Notes: generated by a model not told the origin, from the sequence alone. DNA of 64,000 bases from Chitinophaga pinensis (GCA_945860705.1 CAMART010000004.1:62001-126000); one strand, 5' to 3'; shown: positions 9,611 to 20,060, counted from the stretch's first letter. Numbers and translations are program-made.

Positions 9611-9757
9611 TGATATTTATTTTTGATTATTAGGACACAAATATATAAACTCTAACTGAAAAAAAAACAATAAGTCTATTTCATTTATCATTATTGTAGA
9701 TTATAAGCTAAATAATGTAGTTTTGCACATTCATATATAAATATTTTATCATATTCT

Positions 9758-10567
9758 ATGGGCTTTTTTCAAAATAAAGTAATCATTATTACGGGTGCTT
9801 CTTCAGGAATAGGCGAAGCTAGTAGTATATATTTTGCTCGTCAAGGTGCCAAGGTAGTTTTAGCTGCTAGAAATATAGACAAACTAAAACTGATTTGTGA
9901 TAAAATTAATGGCGATAGCCATTATGTATCTTGTGATGTATCAAAAGAAGACGACTGCAAAAAACTTATTGATGAAACTCTATCCAAATATGGTAAAATA
10001 GATATCCTTATAAATAATGCTGGTATTTCTATGCGTGCACTCTTCAAAGATGTAGACCTGAATGTATTAAAACAACTCATGGATATTAATTTTTGGGGGA
10101 TGGTATATTGTACTAAATATGCACTACCTCATATTCTAAAATCTGGTGGGAGTATCGTTTCTATTTCCTCTATTGCAGGTTATAGAGGTCTTCCAGCACG
10201 CACAGGCTATAGTGCATCCAAGCATGCCATGCAAGGTTTTATGGAAACATTGAGAACTGAACATTTGAAAGATGGTATTCATTTTCTCACAGTCTGTCCT
10301 GGTTTCACTGCTTCAAATATCAGAAATACTGCACTCAATGAAGCTGGTAATATGCAAGGTGAAAGCCCTAGAGATGAAGGCAATATGATGACAGCAGAGG
10401 AAGTGGCAGATCATATGGCAAAAGCAATTATTAAAAAGAAAAAAACTTTAGTACTCACAACCCAAGGCAAAATGACTGTTTGGATGAACAAGTTATTTAA
10501 CTCTTGGATGGATACTATGGTATATAATCATATGGCTAAAGAAAAAGATAGTCCGTTGAAAAAATAG
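9758..10567 (+). CDS. short-chain dehydrogenase/reductase (SDR)
   Basis: This is a classical SDR of 269 residues. It has the NAD(P)-binding motif TGASSGIG (residues 12-19), the NNAG motif (86-89), a catalytic serine around residue 138 and YSASK (Tyr151, Lys155). It reduces or oxidises a carbonyl/alcohol with NAD(P)H; the substrate cannot be predicted. TAGTTTTG at 9718-9725 matches the -7 promoter element. The gene is followed by a repeat block leading up to dapD. Confidence 0.9.
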   Translation: MGFFQNKVIIITGASSGIGEASSIYFARQGAKVVLAARNIDKLKLICDKINGDSHYVSCDVSKEDDCKKLIDETLSKYGKIDILINNAGISMRALFKDVDLNVLKQLMDINFWGMVYCTKYALPHILKSGGSIVSISSIAGYRGLPARTGYSASKHAMQGFMETLRTEHLKDGIHFLTVCPGFTASNIRNTALNEAGNMQGESPRDEGNMMTAEEVADHMAKAIIKKKKTLVLTTQGKMTVWMNKLFNSWMDTMVYNHMAKEKDSPLKK

Positions 10568-10571
10568 ATAT

Positions 10572-10642
10572 AAGTATCAAGTAGTAAGAATTAAGACTAT
10601 TACTTGATACTCATTACTTGATACTAAATACTAAAAAAAATG
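10572..10642 (+). repeat. TTGATACT-type intergenic repeat reaching the dapD start codon
   Basis: The gap contains several copies of (A)TACTTGATACT-like and AAGTATCAAGTA-like words. The last 25 bases, 10618-10642, differ by one base from 45988-46012, which precede the thiolase gene at 46010. In both cases the repeat ends with the ATG of the gene. It is part of the dispersed repeat family. Confidence 0.7.
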
Positions 10643-11455
10643 CAAGAACTACAAAATAAAATAGAACAAATCTGGGACAATAGAGAACTACTCAAAGATG
10701 AGGCAAGTATAGAAGCAATTAATCATGTAGTTTCATTACTAGATAAAGGTGAACTACGCACTGCTTTCCCTGTTGGAGATACTTGGCAAGTAAATGATTG
10801 GGTAAAAAAAGCCGTGATTTTATATTTTCCAATTTGTAAAATGGAAACCATAGAAGTAGGTCCTTTTGAATTTCATGATAAAATTCCCTTAAAAAGAAAC
10901 TATGCTCAACTAGGTGTAAGAGTAGTACCACATGCTATAGCACGTCATGGGTGTTTTATTCAAAAAGGTGTTATTTTAATGCCATCTTATGTAAATATTG
11001 GTGCCTATTTAGATGAAGGGACAATGGTAGATACTTGGGCAACAGTAGGCTCATGCGCTCAGATAGGGAAAAATGTACACTTGAGTGGTGGAGTTGGTAT
11101 AGGTGGAGTACTTGAGCCTGTGCAAGCTAGTCCAGTAATCATAGAAGATAATTGTTTTGTAGGTAGTAGATGTATAGTGGTAGAAGGTGTACGTGTACGA
11201 AAAGAAGCTGTTCTTGGTGCAAATGTAGTATTGACAAAAAGCACAAAAATTATTGATGTAAGTGGAGAAAAACCTGTAGAATATATAGGTGAAGTACCGG
11301 AGAGAAGTGTGGTAATTCCTGGATCATATACTAAAAAATTTCCAGCTGGCGAATATCAAGTACCTTGTGCTTTAATAATAGGTAAAAGAAAAGCTAGTAC
11401 CGATTTGAAAACCTCACTCAATGACGTATTGAGAGATTATAAAGTAGCAGTTTAA
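10640..11455 (+). CDS. dapD: 2,3,4,5-tetrahydropyridine-2,6-dicarboxylate N-succinyltransferase
   Basis: The 271-residue product transfers succinyl from succinyl-CoA to tetrahydrodipicolinate in lysine and meso-diaminopimelate synthesis, a cytosolic step feeding peptidoglycan. The sequence matches DapD along its length: helical N-terminal domain (about 1-95), then left-handed beta-helix hexapeptide repeats with GVILMPSYVNIGAYLDEGTMVDTWATVGSCAQIG and GGVGIGGVLEP (about 110-165), and the C-terminal segment. The length is usual for the family. No other lysine-pathway gene is next to it. Confidence 0.96.
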   Translation: MQELQNKIEQIWDNRELLKDEASIEAINHVVSLLDKGELRTAFPVGDTWQVNDWVKKAVILYFPICKMETIEVGPFEFHDKIPLKRNYAQLGVRVVPHAIARHGCFIQKGVILMPSYVNIGAYLDEGTMVDTWATVGSCAQIGKNVHLSGGVGIGGVLEPVQASPVIIEDNCFVGSRCIVVEGVRVRKEAVLGANVVLTKSTKIIDVSGEKPVEYIGEVPERSVVIPGSYTKKFPAGEYQVPCALIIGKRKASTDLKTSLNDVLRDYKVAV

Positions 11456-11675
11456 GATTTAAGGTAAAAAAATAAGTATTAAGATTTAAGTTTAAAATAA
11501 TAAGATTTTATTCTTTTATTATAGTGCTTAGATTCCTATGGTATAAGTAAAAAGATTTAATTTTTTGTGTTTATAAAAATGCATCCTTATATATATGTCT
11601 AATCTTTAAAAAACTTATTTCTTGAATCTAAAACTTGGCTCTTGGTTCTTGAATCTATACTCTTGGATCTAATAC
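11456..11675. repeat. convergent intergenic region with low-complexity repeats
   Basis: This region between dapD (+) and the HAD gene (-) holds AAGTATTAAGATTTAAG-like words on the left and CTTGAATCTA / CTTGGCTCTTGG / CTTGGATCTAATACTTAG words on the right, in inverse orientation to each other. No ORF or RNA gene is evident. Confidence 0.55.
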
Positions 11676-12104
11676 TTAGTTCCCAAACAATTTTTGCCAG
11701 AAACTTTTTTTCTTAGCATAATTAAAATGTGCTTCAGGGTCAGCTAACTGATGATTGAGTTCTCCTCCCTCAGGATGTATCAGTTGCCAAATATTACTCC
11801 AACCTGGGAACCCACCTACATTTCTATCATCTATGAACATATCTGCATCTATCTTTCTTCCGACCCCTGCTTTTATTTCCTCTTCTGGATAATTTCTATT
11901 TATAGCATAAAAATCTACGCCATTTTGTTTGCAATACTCTACTGCTTCATCAAGCATTTGTCCTTCACGATAAGTCCAAAGAACAACTTGATGGCCTTTT
12001 TCCTTGAGCATTTTTATTGTTTGAAAAGCAAAAAGCATTTCTTTTCCAATTTTTGGATAAGCATGTTCTACTATTGTTCCATCAAAATCTATGGCTATTT
12101 TCAT
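11676..12104 (-). CDS. HAD-like hydrolase (BT0820 type)
   Basis: A small (142 residues) member of the HAD superfamily. It has the nucleophile motif DFDGT (Asp6, Asp8), a threonine in VVLWTYREG (motif II-like) and the acidic motif DMFIDDRN near residue 90. The GGFPGWSNIWQLIHPEGG segment is typical of a Bacteroidota subgroup related to BT0820. It probably hydrolyses a phosphate ester; the substrate is unknown. It lies 9 bases downstream of the 304-residue hypothetical gene, so the two are probably cotranscribed. Confidence 0.8.
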   Translation of the reverse strand: MKIAIDFDGTIVEHAYPKIGKEMLFAFQTIKMLKEKGHQVVLWTYREGQMLDEAVEYCKQNGVDFYAINRNYPEEEIKAGVGRKIDADMFIDDRNVGGFPGWSNIWQLIHPEGGELNHQLADPEAHFNYAKKKSFWQKLFGN

Positions 12105-12113
12105 AATTAATTT

Positions 12114-13028
12114 TTATTTAAATCTATCATCCTTTGTTTTATCAAATATAGGTTGAGGAACAGGTGGATTATTGTTCTCGTTGATTGCAAAGGTAAATAC
12201 TTTCTCTATCCAATTCCAAAATCCTCCAGAAAACTTAAAGCCTTCATTAGTACCATCTGGCAAATAAGAAAAGCCTAAACCTAATTGTGCTGAATCTTCT
12301 GGTTCTGTATGGTCGTAAATAATCATCTGCATAGTTGTATCATAGTTCATACTTACAGTTGTATTAAACTTATAATCTACAAATACTCTGCTCGCTAAAG
12401 CTGTATGTCCATCATTATATTTGTATTTAAATATAGGCAAACCAAAACGGGGATAACCTTGATTGAACCAAAGCACATCAGCTATTTTTCTATCACTAAA
12501 TAAATCATATGCATCATATCCTAAAAGCGTATAACAGTTTCTGCCATATGCATAATTTTTTATGATTTTGTAATACAATGCTCCTAACCAACATTCTTGA
12601 TTTAAAGTATCTTGAATATGATAATTCATTGTATCACTTGCATCAAAAAGTGGAAACATTTTCAATTTCATACCTTCCATTTGTATAGTGCCATAGTATC
12701 TATACAGACCCTTTCCCAAATGTACTTGCCAAGTGATAATTCTAAAAGTAGAGTCTGGTGCATATAGAGCCGATACACATCCAAGAGAATCGAAAGGATA
12801 ATAAAACGAACCTTCTATACGAAGTGCTCTAGTCAAAGTAGGAATAAATCTATGAAGCGCATCTATCCTTCTCATGCTATTTGTATCGTTAAGCATAGTA
12901 TTTCCGATGCGAATCAAAGTATCTTGCTTTTCATTGAGCAATATTTTACTATCATTACTCAACTGAGCAATACTGATTTTATGAGCACATACTATCAAAA
13001 TAAAGATATAAAATATTACTTTTTTCAT
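12114..13028 (-). CDS. hypothetical exported protein
   Basis: The 304-residue product has an N-terminal signal peptide (about residues 1-21) and no membrane segment after it. I do not recognise a named family. The mature protein is rich in Tyr, Asp and Met and has no obvious catalytic motif. It is likely periplasmic or surface-exposed. The gene precedes the HAD hydrolase with a 9-base gap. A terminator-like hairpin upstream (13047-13078) separates it from the thiolase gene. Confidence 0.65.
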   Translation of the reverse strand: MKKVIFYIFILIVCAHKISIAQLSNDSKILLNEKQDTLIRIGNTMLNDTNSMRRIDALHRFIPTLTRALRIEGSFYYPFDSLGCVSALYAPDSTFRIITWQVHLGKGLYRYYGTIQMEGMKLKMFPLFDASDTMNYHIQDTLNQECWLGALYYKIIKNYAYGRNCYTLLGYDAYDLFSDRKIADVLWFNQGYPRFGLPIFKYKYNDGHTALASRVFVDYKFNTTVSMNYDTTMQMIIYDHTEPEDSAQLGLGFSYLPDGTNEGFKFSGGFWNWIEKVFTFAINENNNPPVPQPIFDKTKDDRFK

Positions 13029-13046
13029 ATTATTTTCTATTGCAAA

Positions 13047-13078
13047 AATAAAGCCCGTTTTTTAAAAACGAGCTTTTA
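13047..13078 (-). terminator. probable terminator of the thiolase gene
   Basis: Inverted repeat AAAGCcCGTTTTT / AAAAACGaGCTTT with one mismatched pair, followed by T-rich sequence on the minus strand, 30 bases past the thiolase stop codon. Confidence 0.6.
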
Positions 13079-13106
13079 TTTATAAACGTAATTTCTATTG
13101 CCTTTA

Positions 13107-14282
13107 TTATACTTTTTCTATCACAATAGCACTAGCGCCTCCACCTCCGTTGCAGATACCTGCAGCACCATATTTAGCTCCTTTGTTTTTCAAAACAGAA
13201 ATCAGTGTACAAATAATTCTTGCACCACTAGCTCCTACTGGATGACCGAGTGCTACTGCACCACCAAAAACATTTACTTTATTTGCATCTAGACCTAATA
13301 GTTTCGTATTTGCCATTGTCACATTTGCAAATGCTTCATTGATTTCAAAATATTCTAGTTGACTCATTTCAAGACCTGCTTTTTTTGCTGCCAATGGCAT
13401 TGCTTTTGCTGGTGAAGTAGTGAAATCATCAGGTGCTTGTTCAGCATCAGCATATCCTCTGATGATTGCTATAGGCTTCAATCCTAATGAATCTGCTTTT
13501 GATTTACTCATCAAAACTACAGCTGCTGCTCCATCATTAATTTTAGATGCATTTACTGCTGTTACTGTTCCGTCTTTATTGAAAGCAGGTTTTAAAGTAG
13601 CTACTTTATCTGCTCTCAATTTTTTGTACTCCTCATCTTCTTTTATAAAAGTGCTCTCGCCTCTACCTTTTACTTCTACATCAAACAACTCATCAGCAAA
13701 TGCGTTCGAAGCATAAGCATCATTAGCTCTTTTGTATGATTCTATAGCAAATGCATCTTGGTCTTCTCTACTAAAATTAAAATTAGCAGCACATTTATCA
13801 CCACTTGCACCCATCATCAATTTACTATAAGGATCTTGCAATGCATCTTTTACGATTGCATCTACTAGTTCGCCATTTCCATATCTATAACCATTTCTTC
13901 CAGAAGCCATCATATATGGTGCATTGGTCATGCTTTCCATACCACCTGCTACAACGATATCTTTATCGCCAAGCATTATAGATTGAGCACCCAATATGAT
14001 TGCTTTCATACCAGAAGCACATACTTTATTAATTGTAGTACAAGTTGCATTTACATTTATACCTGCTGCCAAAGCTGCTTGACGAGCTGGTGCTTGTCCA
14101 TTATTAGCTTGTATCACATTACCCATGATTACCTCTTCTATTTGTTCACCGGAGATACCAGCTCTTTCTAGAGCTTTTTTAATAGTTTGAGCACCAAGTT
14201 CTGTAGCACTTACTCCACTCAATACACCACTCATACTTCCTATTGGTGTACGAGCCATTGATATGATATATACTTCGTTCAT
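13107..14282 (-). CDS. acetyl-CoA C-acetyltransferase (thiolase)
   Basis: This is a 391-residue type II thiolase. The catalytic triad is visible: Cys88 in INKVCASGMKAI, the His in GGAVALGHPVGASGAR and the second Cys in GICNGGGGAS near the C-terminus. It condenses two acetyl-CoA or cleaves acetoacetyl-CoA. The open frame extends upstream to 14402, but those 40 residues resemble no thiolase and cover the -7 element TACCTTTG (minus strand, about 14304-14311), so the start MNEVYIISMARTPIG at 14282 is chosen. It is a different subtype from the fadA-like thiolase at 46010. Confidence 0.93.
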   Translation of the reverse strand: MNEVYIISMARTPIGSMSGVLSGVSATELGAQTIKKALERAGISGEQIEEVIMGNVIQANNGQAPARQAALAAGINVNATCTTINKVCASGMKAIILGAQSIMLGDKDIVVAGGMESMTNAPYMMASGRNGYRYGNGELVDAIVKDALQDPYSKLMMGASGDKCAANFNFSREDQDAFAIESYKRANDAYASNAFADELFDVEVKGRGESTFIKEDEEYKKLRADKVATLKPAFNKDGTVTAVNASKINDGAAAVVLMSKSKADSLGLKPIAIIRGYADAEQAPDDFTTSPAKAMPLAAKKAGLEMSQLEYFEINEAFANVTMANTKLLGLDANKVNVFGGAVALGHPVGASGARIICTLISVLKNKGAKYGAAGICNGGGGASAIVIEKV

Positions 14283-14355
14283 TTTTATTAAAATTTTAGG
14301 TGGCAAAGGTACGTATTTATCAGTATTTTTTAAGTAGATTTTTATTAATAAGAAC

Positions 14356-14381
14356 AAAAGGCGGGAAAATTCCCACCTTTT
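14356..14381 (-). terminator. hairpin downstream of the DUF4476 gene
   Basis: AAAAGGcGGGAA / TTCCCaCCTTTT inverted repeat with one mismatch, about 30 bases beyond the stop of the 14413-15195 gene. The following T-tract is interrupted, so termination is probable rather than certain. Confidence 0.5.
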
Positions 14382-14412
14382 GCCAAAACCCAATAAACCC
14401 AATAAACCTATT

Positions 14413-15195
14413 TTATCTTGAAGCTAAAAAATCATTTAAAGCTATTGTAGACGAACTAAAAGAGAACACATCATTGATGGAGTAATAATTATTTTTATCT
14501 ATTGTTTTTGCATAAGCTGTTTTTGCAAAATCCAGCTTTGTACTTTCAAAACTAAATTGTTGAAGAATAGCCTTTACTTGATTAGTTGTAAAATTATTTG
14601 AACGAGCTACAGTATTTACTATACTCAGTTTAGTACTTTCAAAAGATGCATTTCTGATAGTGTTTAATAAATTTGAAAACTCCATATCATTCATAGCTCT
14701 AGGAATATTGCAAACTGGTGGAGCTGGAGGAGTGCCACAGTGACCAGGATGATTATTATATTGATGCTCATAATAATGTCTATTTGTAGGTCTGTATCCA
14801 TTAGAATAAGGATCATTATTTGTATATGGTACATTATCCCATCCATTATTATTAGTAAGTGCTACTACATTATCTATTTTTAGTGAACCACCACTAACAG
14901 TAATAAATGTTTCAGTACTAGGTTGGATGTTCACGTTACCACTATACACCATTCTATTTGAATATCCACCTCCATACATCCATTGTTGTGTATATACATA
15001 TAAAATATGATTGCCAGGTGCAAGATTTTCTATTCTTTGTGTTGTGTTTTGCGTATTATAGTTGACACCATCTATGTTTAAAGTAAAAGTAGATTTATCA
15101 TACATTCTCAGATTGAGGATAGAAGGCTCATATTGAGCAGACATATTGCTAAGTGCAAGTACAAAAATAGCTACTAGTAAAATTAGACGTTTCAT
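14413..15195 (-). CDS. DUF4476 domain exported protein
   Basis: The 260-residue protein has a signal peptide (about residues 1-20), a beta-rich N-terminal domain resembling a PEGA-like fold (about 28-110), an Asn/Pro/His-rich linker (about 115-165) and a C-terminal DUF4476 domain. That domain has two related helical repeats, each containing the word SFESTKL (about 184-190 and 211-217). DUF4476 is a Bacteroidota family of unknown function. The gene has one of the few clear Shine-Dalgarno sequences here (AAGGAG, minus strand, 15205-15210, nine bases from the ATG). Confidence 0.8.
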   Translation of the reverse strand: MKRLILLVAIFVLALSNMSAQYEPSILNLRMYDKSTFTLNIDGVNYNTQNTTQRIENLAPGNHILYVYTQQWMYGGGYSNRMVYSGNVNIQPSTETFITVSGGSLKIDNVVALTNNNGWDNVPYTNNDPYSNGYRPTNRHYYEHQYNNHPGHCGTPPAPPVCNIPRAMNDMEFSNLLNTIRNASFESTKLSIVNTVARSNNFTTNQVKAILQQFSFESTKLDFAKTAYAKTIDKNNYYSINDVFSFSSSTIALNDFLASR

Positions 15196-15204
15196 AATTT
15201 GTTT

Positions 15205-15210
15205 CTCCTT
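15205..15210 (-). promoter_or_regulatory. Shine-Dalgarno sequence AAGGAG
   Basis: AAGGAG lies nine bases upstream of the DUF4476 start codon at 15195. It is noted because such sites are scarce in this window. Confidence 0.6.
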
Positions 15211-15355
15211 TTTTTTATTTGTATGAACTAATATAAATAGGTATAAACAAGTGCCGTGCCAAACTTTATAAAAACGCTGGAAGGCTTATGGGGAATAGGT
15301 ATTAAATAGTATATTTTATCAATTCGTATTGATACTAATTAGGGCAAAATAACTA

Positions 15356-15380
15356 ATATTGAATTCTAAGAATTCAATAT
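15356..15380 (-). terminator. AT-rich inverted repeat after icmF
   Basis: ATATTGAATTCT and AGAATTCAATAT form a near-continuous inverted repeat just past the icmF stop. There is no clear T-run, so its role as a terminator is uncertain. Confidence 0.35.
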
Positions 15381-15383
15381 CAT

Positions 15384-18300
15384 TTACATATTCCTTCTAT
15401 ACTGACCTCCTACTTCAAAGAGTGCAGCAGTGATTTGACCTAGTGAACAAACTTTGCAAGCTTCCATCAATGCTTCAAAAATATTTTTGTTTTGAATAGC
15501 TACTTTTTGAATAGTACGAAGTTGCTCTGCTATCACTTCTTCATTTCTTTTTTGTAAGCTCTGCACTGTGTTTATTTGAAATATTTTTTCTTCTTCTGTA
15601 GAACGAATCACTTCTTGAGGAATCACTGTTGGTGAACCTTTTGAACTTAAGAAAGTATTCACACCGATAATAGGATATTCGCCTGTATGTTTTAGTGTTT
15701 CGTAATATAAACTTTCTTCTTGTATTTTACCTCTTTGATACATGGTTTCCATAGCACCAAGTACTCCACCTCTTTCAGATATTTTATCAAACTCCATCAA
15801 TACAGCCTCTTCTACCAAGTCTGTCAATTCCTCTATGATGAATGAACCTTGAAGTGTATTTTCATTTTTCGCTAAGCCCAATTCTCTATTGATGATAAGT
15901 TGTATAGCCATAGCTCTACGTACACTATCTTCTGTAGGAGTAGTGATGGCTTCATCGTATGCATTGGTATGAAGCGAATTGCAATTGTCATATATCGCAT
16001 ACAATGCTTGCAATGTAGTACGTATATCATTGAAGTCTATTTCTTGTGCATGCAAACTTCTACCAGATGTTTGTATATGATATTTGAGCATCTGCGCTCT
16101 TTCGTTGGCACCATATTTTTTAGCTAAAGCCTTCGCCCAAATACGACGCGCTACTCTACCAATAACAGCATACTCAGGATCTATTCCATTACTAAAAAAG
16201 AAGGATAAATTTGGACCAAATTCATTGATATCCATATTTCTACTCAAGTAATATTCTACAAAAGTAAATCCATTTGCTAGGGTAAAGGCCAGCTGTGTGA
16301 TAGGATTTGCGCCAGCTTCAGCTATATGATATCCTGATATAGATACCGAATAAAAATTTCTAATTTTTTTCTCTATAAAATATTGTTGCACATCTCCCAT
16401 CAAACGCAAAGCAAATTCAGTAGAAAAAATACACGTATTTTGAGCTTGATCTTCTTTAAGAATATCTGCTTGAACCGTACCTCTCACTTGTGCAAGTGTG
16501 GATGCTTTGATAGTTTCATATATATCTTTTGGCAAAACTTGGTCGCCTGTTACTCCAAGCAACATCAAACCTAGTCCATCATTTCCTTCTGGTAATTCTT
16601 CATTGTAGATGGGTTGAGTAGTGCCTTTTGCATCAAAAATAGCTTTGATTTTTGCTTTTACTTCAGCTTCAAGTCCATTTGCTTTGATGTATTTTTCACA
16701 TTGTTGGTCTATAGCAGCATTCATAAAAAAACCTAACAACATTGGCGCAGGACCATTGATAGTCATACTTACTGAAGTTTTTGGATCTGCCAAATCAAAA
16801 CCTGAATATAATTTTTTTGCATCATCTAAGCAACAAATACTTACACCACTATTACCAATTTTCCCATAAATATCTGGTCTATATTCTGGGTCGCGTCCAT
16901 ACAGAGTCACACTATCAAATGCTGTAGAAAGTCTTTTAGCTGGCATACCCAAACTCACATAGTGAAAACGTTTATTCGTTCTTTCTGGCCCACCTTCGCC
17001 TGCAAACATACGTGTGGGATCTTCGCCTTCACGCTTGAATGGATAGATGCCTGAGGTATATGGAAACTCACCAGGTACATTTTCTTGCAATGTCCAACGA
17101 AGTATTTCGCCCCAAGCTTTAAACTTAGGTAAAGCTACTTTTGGTACTTGAGTATGAGAGAGTGATTCGCTGTAATTTTTTATAGAGAGTACCTTGTCTC
17201 TTACTTTAAACTGGTAAACTTCATTTTTATACAATTGTTTTTTTGCATCCCATTCATCTATTAGTTTTTTATTTCTAGGATCGAGTAAGACTAAGGAATC
17301 TTCGTACAACTCTTGTATTCTTTTGATGAGTCTGTCTTTATCTTCTACGTTTGTGTTTTTGATATTTTCTATAGTTGTAAAATATCCATAGAGTTTATCA
17401 GCTATAGCACATTGTTCATTTACCCATTTGTCATAGCCTCTATTATTATCTGCTATTTCACTTAGGTATCTAGTTCTTTGTGGGGGTATTACAAATATTT
17501 TTTCACTCATTTCATCTGTAGCTTTGAACGATGAGTCTAAATGAAACTTATTTTTTTGTTTTAAAACATCCATCACCGCTTTATACAAATTATTCATACC
17601 TGGATCATTGAACTGCGATGCAATTGTACCAAAAACTGGCATTTCGTCAACAGGCTTATCAAATTGTTTATGATTTCGTTGAAACTGTTTACGTACATCA
17701 CGAAGTGCATCTTGTGCACCACGCTTATCAAATTTATTGAGTGCGATCACATCTGCAAAATCAAGCATATCTATTTTTTCGAGTTGAGTAGCAGCACCAT
17801 ACTCTGGAGTCATCACATAAAGCGATGCATCACTGAACTCTGTAATCTCTGTATCGCTCTGTCCAATACCAGAAGTTTCGAGTATAATCAAATCAAAATC
17901 TGCCGCTTTAAGAATATCTAATGCTTCTTGCACATGTCCACTCAAAGCTAGATTTGCCTGACGTGTAGCCATAGAACGCATATACACTCTATCACTATTG
18001 ATTGAGTTCATTCGTATTCTATCTCCTAGCAATGCGCCACCAGTCTTACGTTTAGAAGGATCTACAGAGATGATAGCGATATTTTTATCAGTAAAATCTA
18101 CTAAGAATCTTCTAACCAATTCATCTACTAAAGATGATTTACCAGCTCCACCAGTGCCTGTGATACCAAGCACAGGAGTAGTACTTTTAGAAGCAATAGC
18201 TTTTATTTCATCCGTATATTTTTTATATTCTGCTGCATTATTTTCTGCACACGATATCAATTTAGCAATAGCTACCTTATTTTTTGAACTTATTTTTTTA

Positions 18301-18764
18301 GCTTCACCATTCATATTGCTGCCAGTAGGAAAATCGCTTTTTTGTACCAAATCGTTGATCATTCCTTGAAGACCCATTTCTCTACCATCATCTGGCGAAT
18401 AAATACGAGTGATACCATAATCCATTAATTCTTTGATCTCAGACGGCAAAATCACCCCACCACCACCAGCAAATATTTTGATATGACCAGCACCTTTTTC
18501 TTTGAGCAAATCGTGCATGTATTTAAAATATTCATTGTGTCCACCTTGATAGCTCGTCATAGCTATAGCTTGAGCATCTTCTTGAATAGCAGTATCTACC
18601 ACCTCTTGTACACTTCTATCATGTCCTAGGTGTATCACTTCTACTCCACTAGCTTGTATGATACGACGCATCACATTGATGGCAGCATCGTGTCCATCAA
18701 ATAATGATGCTGCAGTTACTATTCTTACTTTATTTTTGGGTGTGTATGCTGCTACTTCTTGCAT
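15384..18764 (-). CDS. icmF: fused isobutyryl-CoA mutase (IcmF) with G-protein chaperone domain
   Basis: The 1126-residue protein interconverts isobutyryl-CoA and n-butyryl-CoA (or related acyl-CoAs) using adenosylcobalamin. Domain order is that of IcmF: N-terminal B12-binding domain with DGHD (residues 23-26, His25 the predicted cobalt ligand), a MeaI-type GTPase with P-loop GTGGAGKS (203-210), then the large mutase barrel (about 560-1110) with segments such as [18 protein letters not shown] and [13 protein letters not shown]. The length fits the family (about 1100). A promoter match lies upstream at 18785-18813. No cobalamin riboswitch fits in the 83-base gap. Confidence 0.95.
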   Translation of the reverse strand: MQEVAAYTPKNKVRIVTAASLFDGHDAAINVMRRIIQASGVEVIHLGHDRSVQEVVDTAIQEDAQAIAMTSYQGGHNEYFKYMHDLLKEKGAGHIKIFAGGGGVILPSEIKELMDYGITRIYSPDDGREMGLQGMINDLVQKSDFPTGSNMNGEAKKISSKNKVAIAKLISCAENNAAEYKKYTDEIKAIASKSTTPVLGITGTGGAGKSSLVDELVRRFLVDFTDKNIAIISVDPSKRKTGGALLGDRIRMNSINSDRVYMRSMATRQANLALSGHVQEALDILKAADFDLIILETSGIGQSDTEITEFSDASLYVMTPEYGAATQLEKIDMLDFADVIALNKFDKRGAQDALRDVRKQFQRNHKQFDKPVDEMPVFGTIASQFNDPGMNNLYKAVMDVLKQKNKFHLDSSFKATDEMSEKIFVIPPQRTRYLSEIADNNRGYDKWVNEQCAIADKLYGYFTTIENIKNTNVEDKDRLIKRIQELYEDSLVLLDPRNKKLIDEWDAKKQLYKNEVYQFKVRDKVLSIKNYSESLSHTQVPKVALPKFKAWGEILRWTLQENVPGEFPYTSGIYPFKREGEDPTRMFAGEGGPERTNKRFHYVSLGMPAKRLSTAFDSVTLYGRDPEYRPDIYGKIGNSGVSICCLDDAKKLYSGFDLADPKTSVSMTINGPAPMLLGFFMNAAIDQQCEKYIKANGLEAEVKAKIKAIFDAKGTTQPIYNEELPEGNDGLGLMLLGVTGDQVLPKDIYETIKASTLAQVRGTVQADILKEDQAQNTCIFSTEFALRLMGDVQQYFIEKKIRNFYSVSISGYHIAEAGANPITQLAFTLANGFTFVEYYLSRNMDINEFGPNLSFFFSNGIDPEYAVIGRVARRIWAKALAKKYGANERAQMLKYHIQTSGRSLHAQEIDFNDIRTTLQALYAIYDNCNSLHTNAYDEAITTPTEDSVRRAMAIQLIINRELGLAKNENTLQGSFIIEELTDLVEEAVLMEFDKISERGGVLGAMETMYQRGKIQEESLYYETLKHTGEYPIIGVNTFLSSKGSPTVIPQEVIRSTEEEKIFQINTVQSLQKRNEEVIAEQLRTIQKVAIQNKNIFEALMEACKVCSLGQITAALFEVGGQYRRNM

Positions 18765-18784
18765 AGTATTCTATTTATATTATT

Positions 18785-18813
18785 GCAAATTTAATACACA
18801 ATAGACAAACAAA
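18785..18813 (-). promoter_or_regulatory. predicted icmF promoter
   Basis: On the minus strand, TTTG (18813-18810) is separated by 17 bases from TAAATTTG (18792-18785). This matches the Bacteroidota consensus TTTG-N(17-23)-TAnnTTTG. The element lies 20 bases upstream of the icmF start. A plus-strand TAAATTTG at 18836-18843 faces the other way, only four bases before the glycosyltransferase ATG. Confidence 0.55.
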
Positions 18814-18847
18814 TATATTTTCTCTAGCTTTAGTATAAATTTGTAAA

Positions 18848-19957
18848 ATGAAACATCTACACATTGTATCTTTCGATATACCATTTCCAGCAGATTATGG
18901 TGGAGTGATAGATGTTTTTTATAAGATAAAAGCACTTCATGAACTAGGCGTAGTTATTACGCTTCATTGCTTTGAGTATGGCGAAAGACAGCCTCAAAAA
19001 GAACTTGAAAATTATTGTAAAAATGTATTTTATTACAAAAGAACACGCAGCATTTTAGATTTGTTATCTAGCCAGCCATTTATAGTAAAAAGTAGAGAAA
19101 ATAAGGAGCTACTAGCAAATTTGCTACTAGATAAGCATCCAATTCTTTTTGAAGGACTACATACATGTTTCTATTTAAATCATCCTTTATTGGAAAATAG
19201 ATATAAAATGGTACGATGTCATAATATAGAACATGTGTATTATTACAGTCTATTTGAAAACACAAATAATTTGCTTAAACAGTTTTATTTTAAAAGTGAG
19301 AGTAAAAAATTAAAAAAATATGAATCTGTATTGAGTGCTGCAAATAAACTACTCTGTATTTCTGAAAATGATACAGTGCATTTTATAAAAATAAATAATC
19401 ATTCAGAATATATTCCAGCATTTCATGGTAATGAACTTGTAAATTCTAATCTAGAATTTGATAACTATATATTGTACCATGCCAATCTTTGTGTAAGCGA
19501 GAATGAACAAATGGCTATTTATTTGATTCAGCATATTTTTACGAATAAAAATTACAACTACAAAATAGCGGGTAAAGAGCCTAGTAGTGCACTTCAAAAA
19601 TTACTAGAAAATAAAACGAATATTGAATTAATTGCAAATCCAACGAATGATGTTTTAAACAATCTCATATCAAAAGCTAAAATAAACATTGTAACTTCTA
19701 TGATAGATGCAGGCTTTAAATTGAAGCTCATCAATGCATTGTATCTGGGTGGTCACTGTATAGTAAATAAATCAAAAGATGAAGTACTCAAAAAAACAAT
19801 TCACGAAGTTGATATAGAAAACAACGTAGATTTCAATAATCAAATTGATGAATTAATGCTTCTATCCTACAGCAATCAAGATAAAGAAGTAAGAAACAAT
19901 TACTTAAATAATCAATTTTCCAATCATAATTCTGCAAAAATGATATTATTGGCATAG
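18848..19957 (+). CDS. glycosyltransferase (GT4-like)
   Basis: The 369-residue protein begins with HIVSFDIPFPADYGGVIDVFYK, the N-terminal nucleotide-sugar glycosyltransferase signature of GT-B enzymes that build envelope glycans. The C-terminal half has the donor-binding type segment (NIVTSMIDAGFKLKLINALYLGGHCIVN, about 290-318). It probably transfers a sugar to a surface glycan or lipid in the cytosol. No other glycan genes adjoin it. The TAAATTTG element ends four bases before the ATG, so the transcript may be nearly leaderless. Confidence 0.8.
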   Translation: MKHLHIVSFDIPFPADYGGVIDVFYKIKALHELGVVITLHCFEYGERQPQKELENYCKNVFYYKRTRSILDLLSSQPFIVKSRENKELLANLLLDKHPILFEGLHTCFYLNHPLLENRYKMVRCHNIEHVYYYSLFENTNNLLKQFYFKSESKKLKKYESVLSAANKLLCISENDTVHFIKINNHSEYIPAFHGNELVNSNLEFDNYILYHANLCVSENEQMAIYLIQHIFTNKNYNYKIAGKEPSSALQKLLENKTNIELIANPTNDVLNNLISKAKINIVTSMIDAGFKLKLINALYLGGHCIVNKSKDEVLKKTIHEVDIENNVDFNNQIDELMLLSYSNQDKEVRNNYLNNQFSNHNSAKMILLA

Positions 19958-20060
19958 TAATTGTTAATTGAGTAAAACATTAAAATATTAGATATTTATA
20001 GAAATATTTAACAAATTTGATAAAACACATTTTTAAACCAAAAACCAAAAATTAAAAAAC

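Noticed and set aside
14283-14402. N-terminal extension of the thiolase at 13107
   Set aside because: The extra 40 residues do not resemble thiolases and cover the predicted promoter element; the start at 14282 is canonical.
18765-18847. cobalamin riboswitch upstream of the B12-dependent icmF
   Set aside because: The gap is only 83 bases and lacks the B12-box; it is filled by two promoters.
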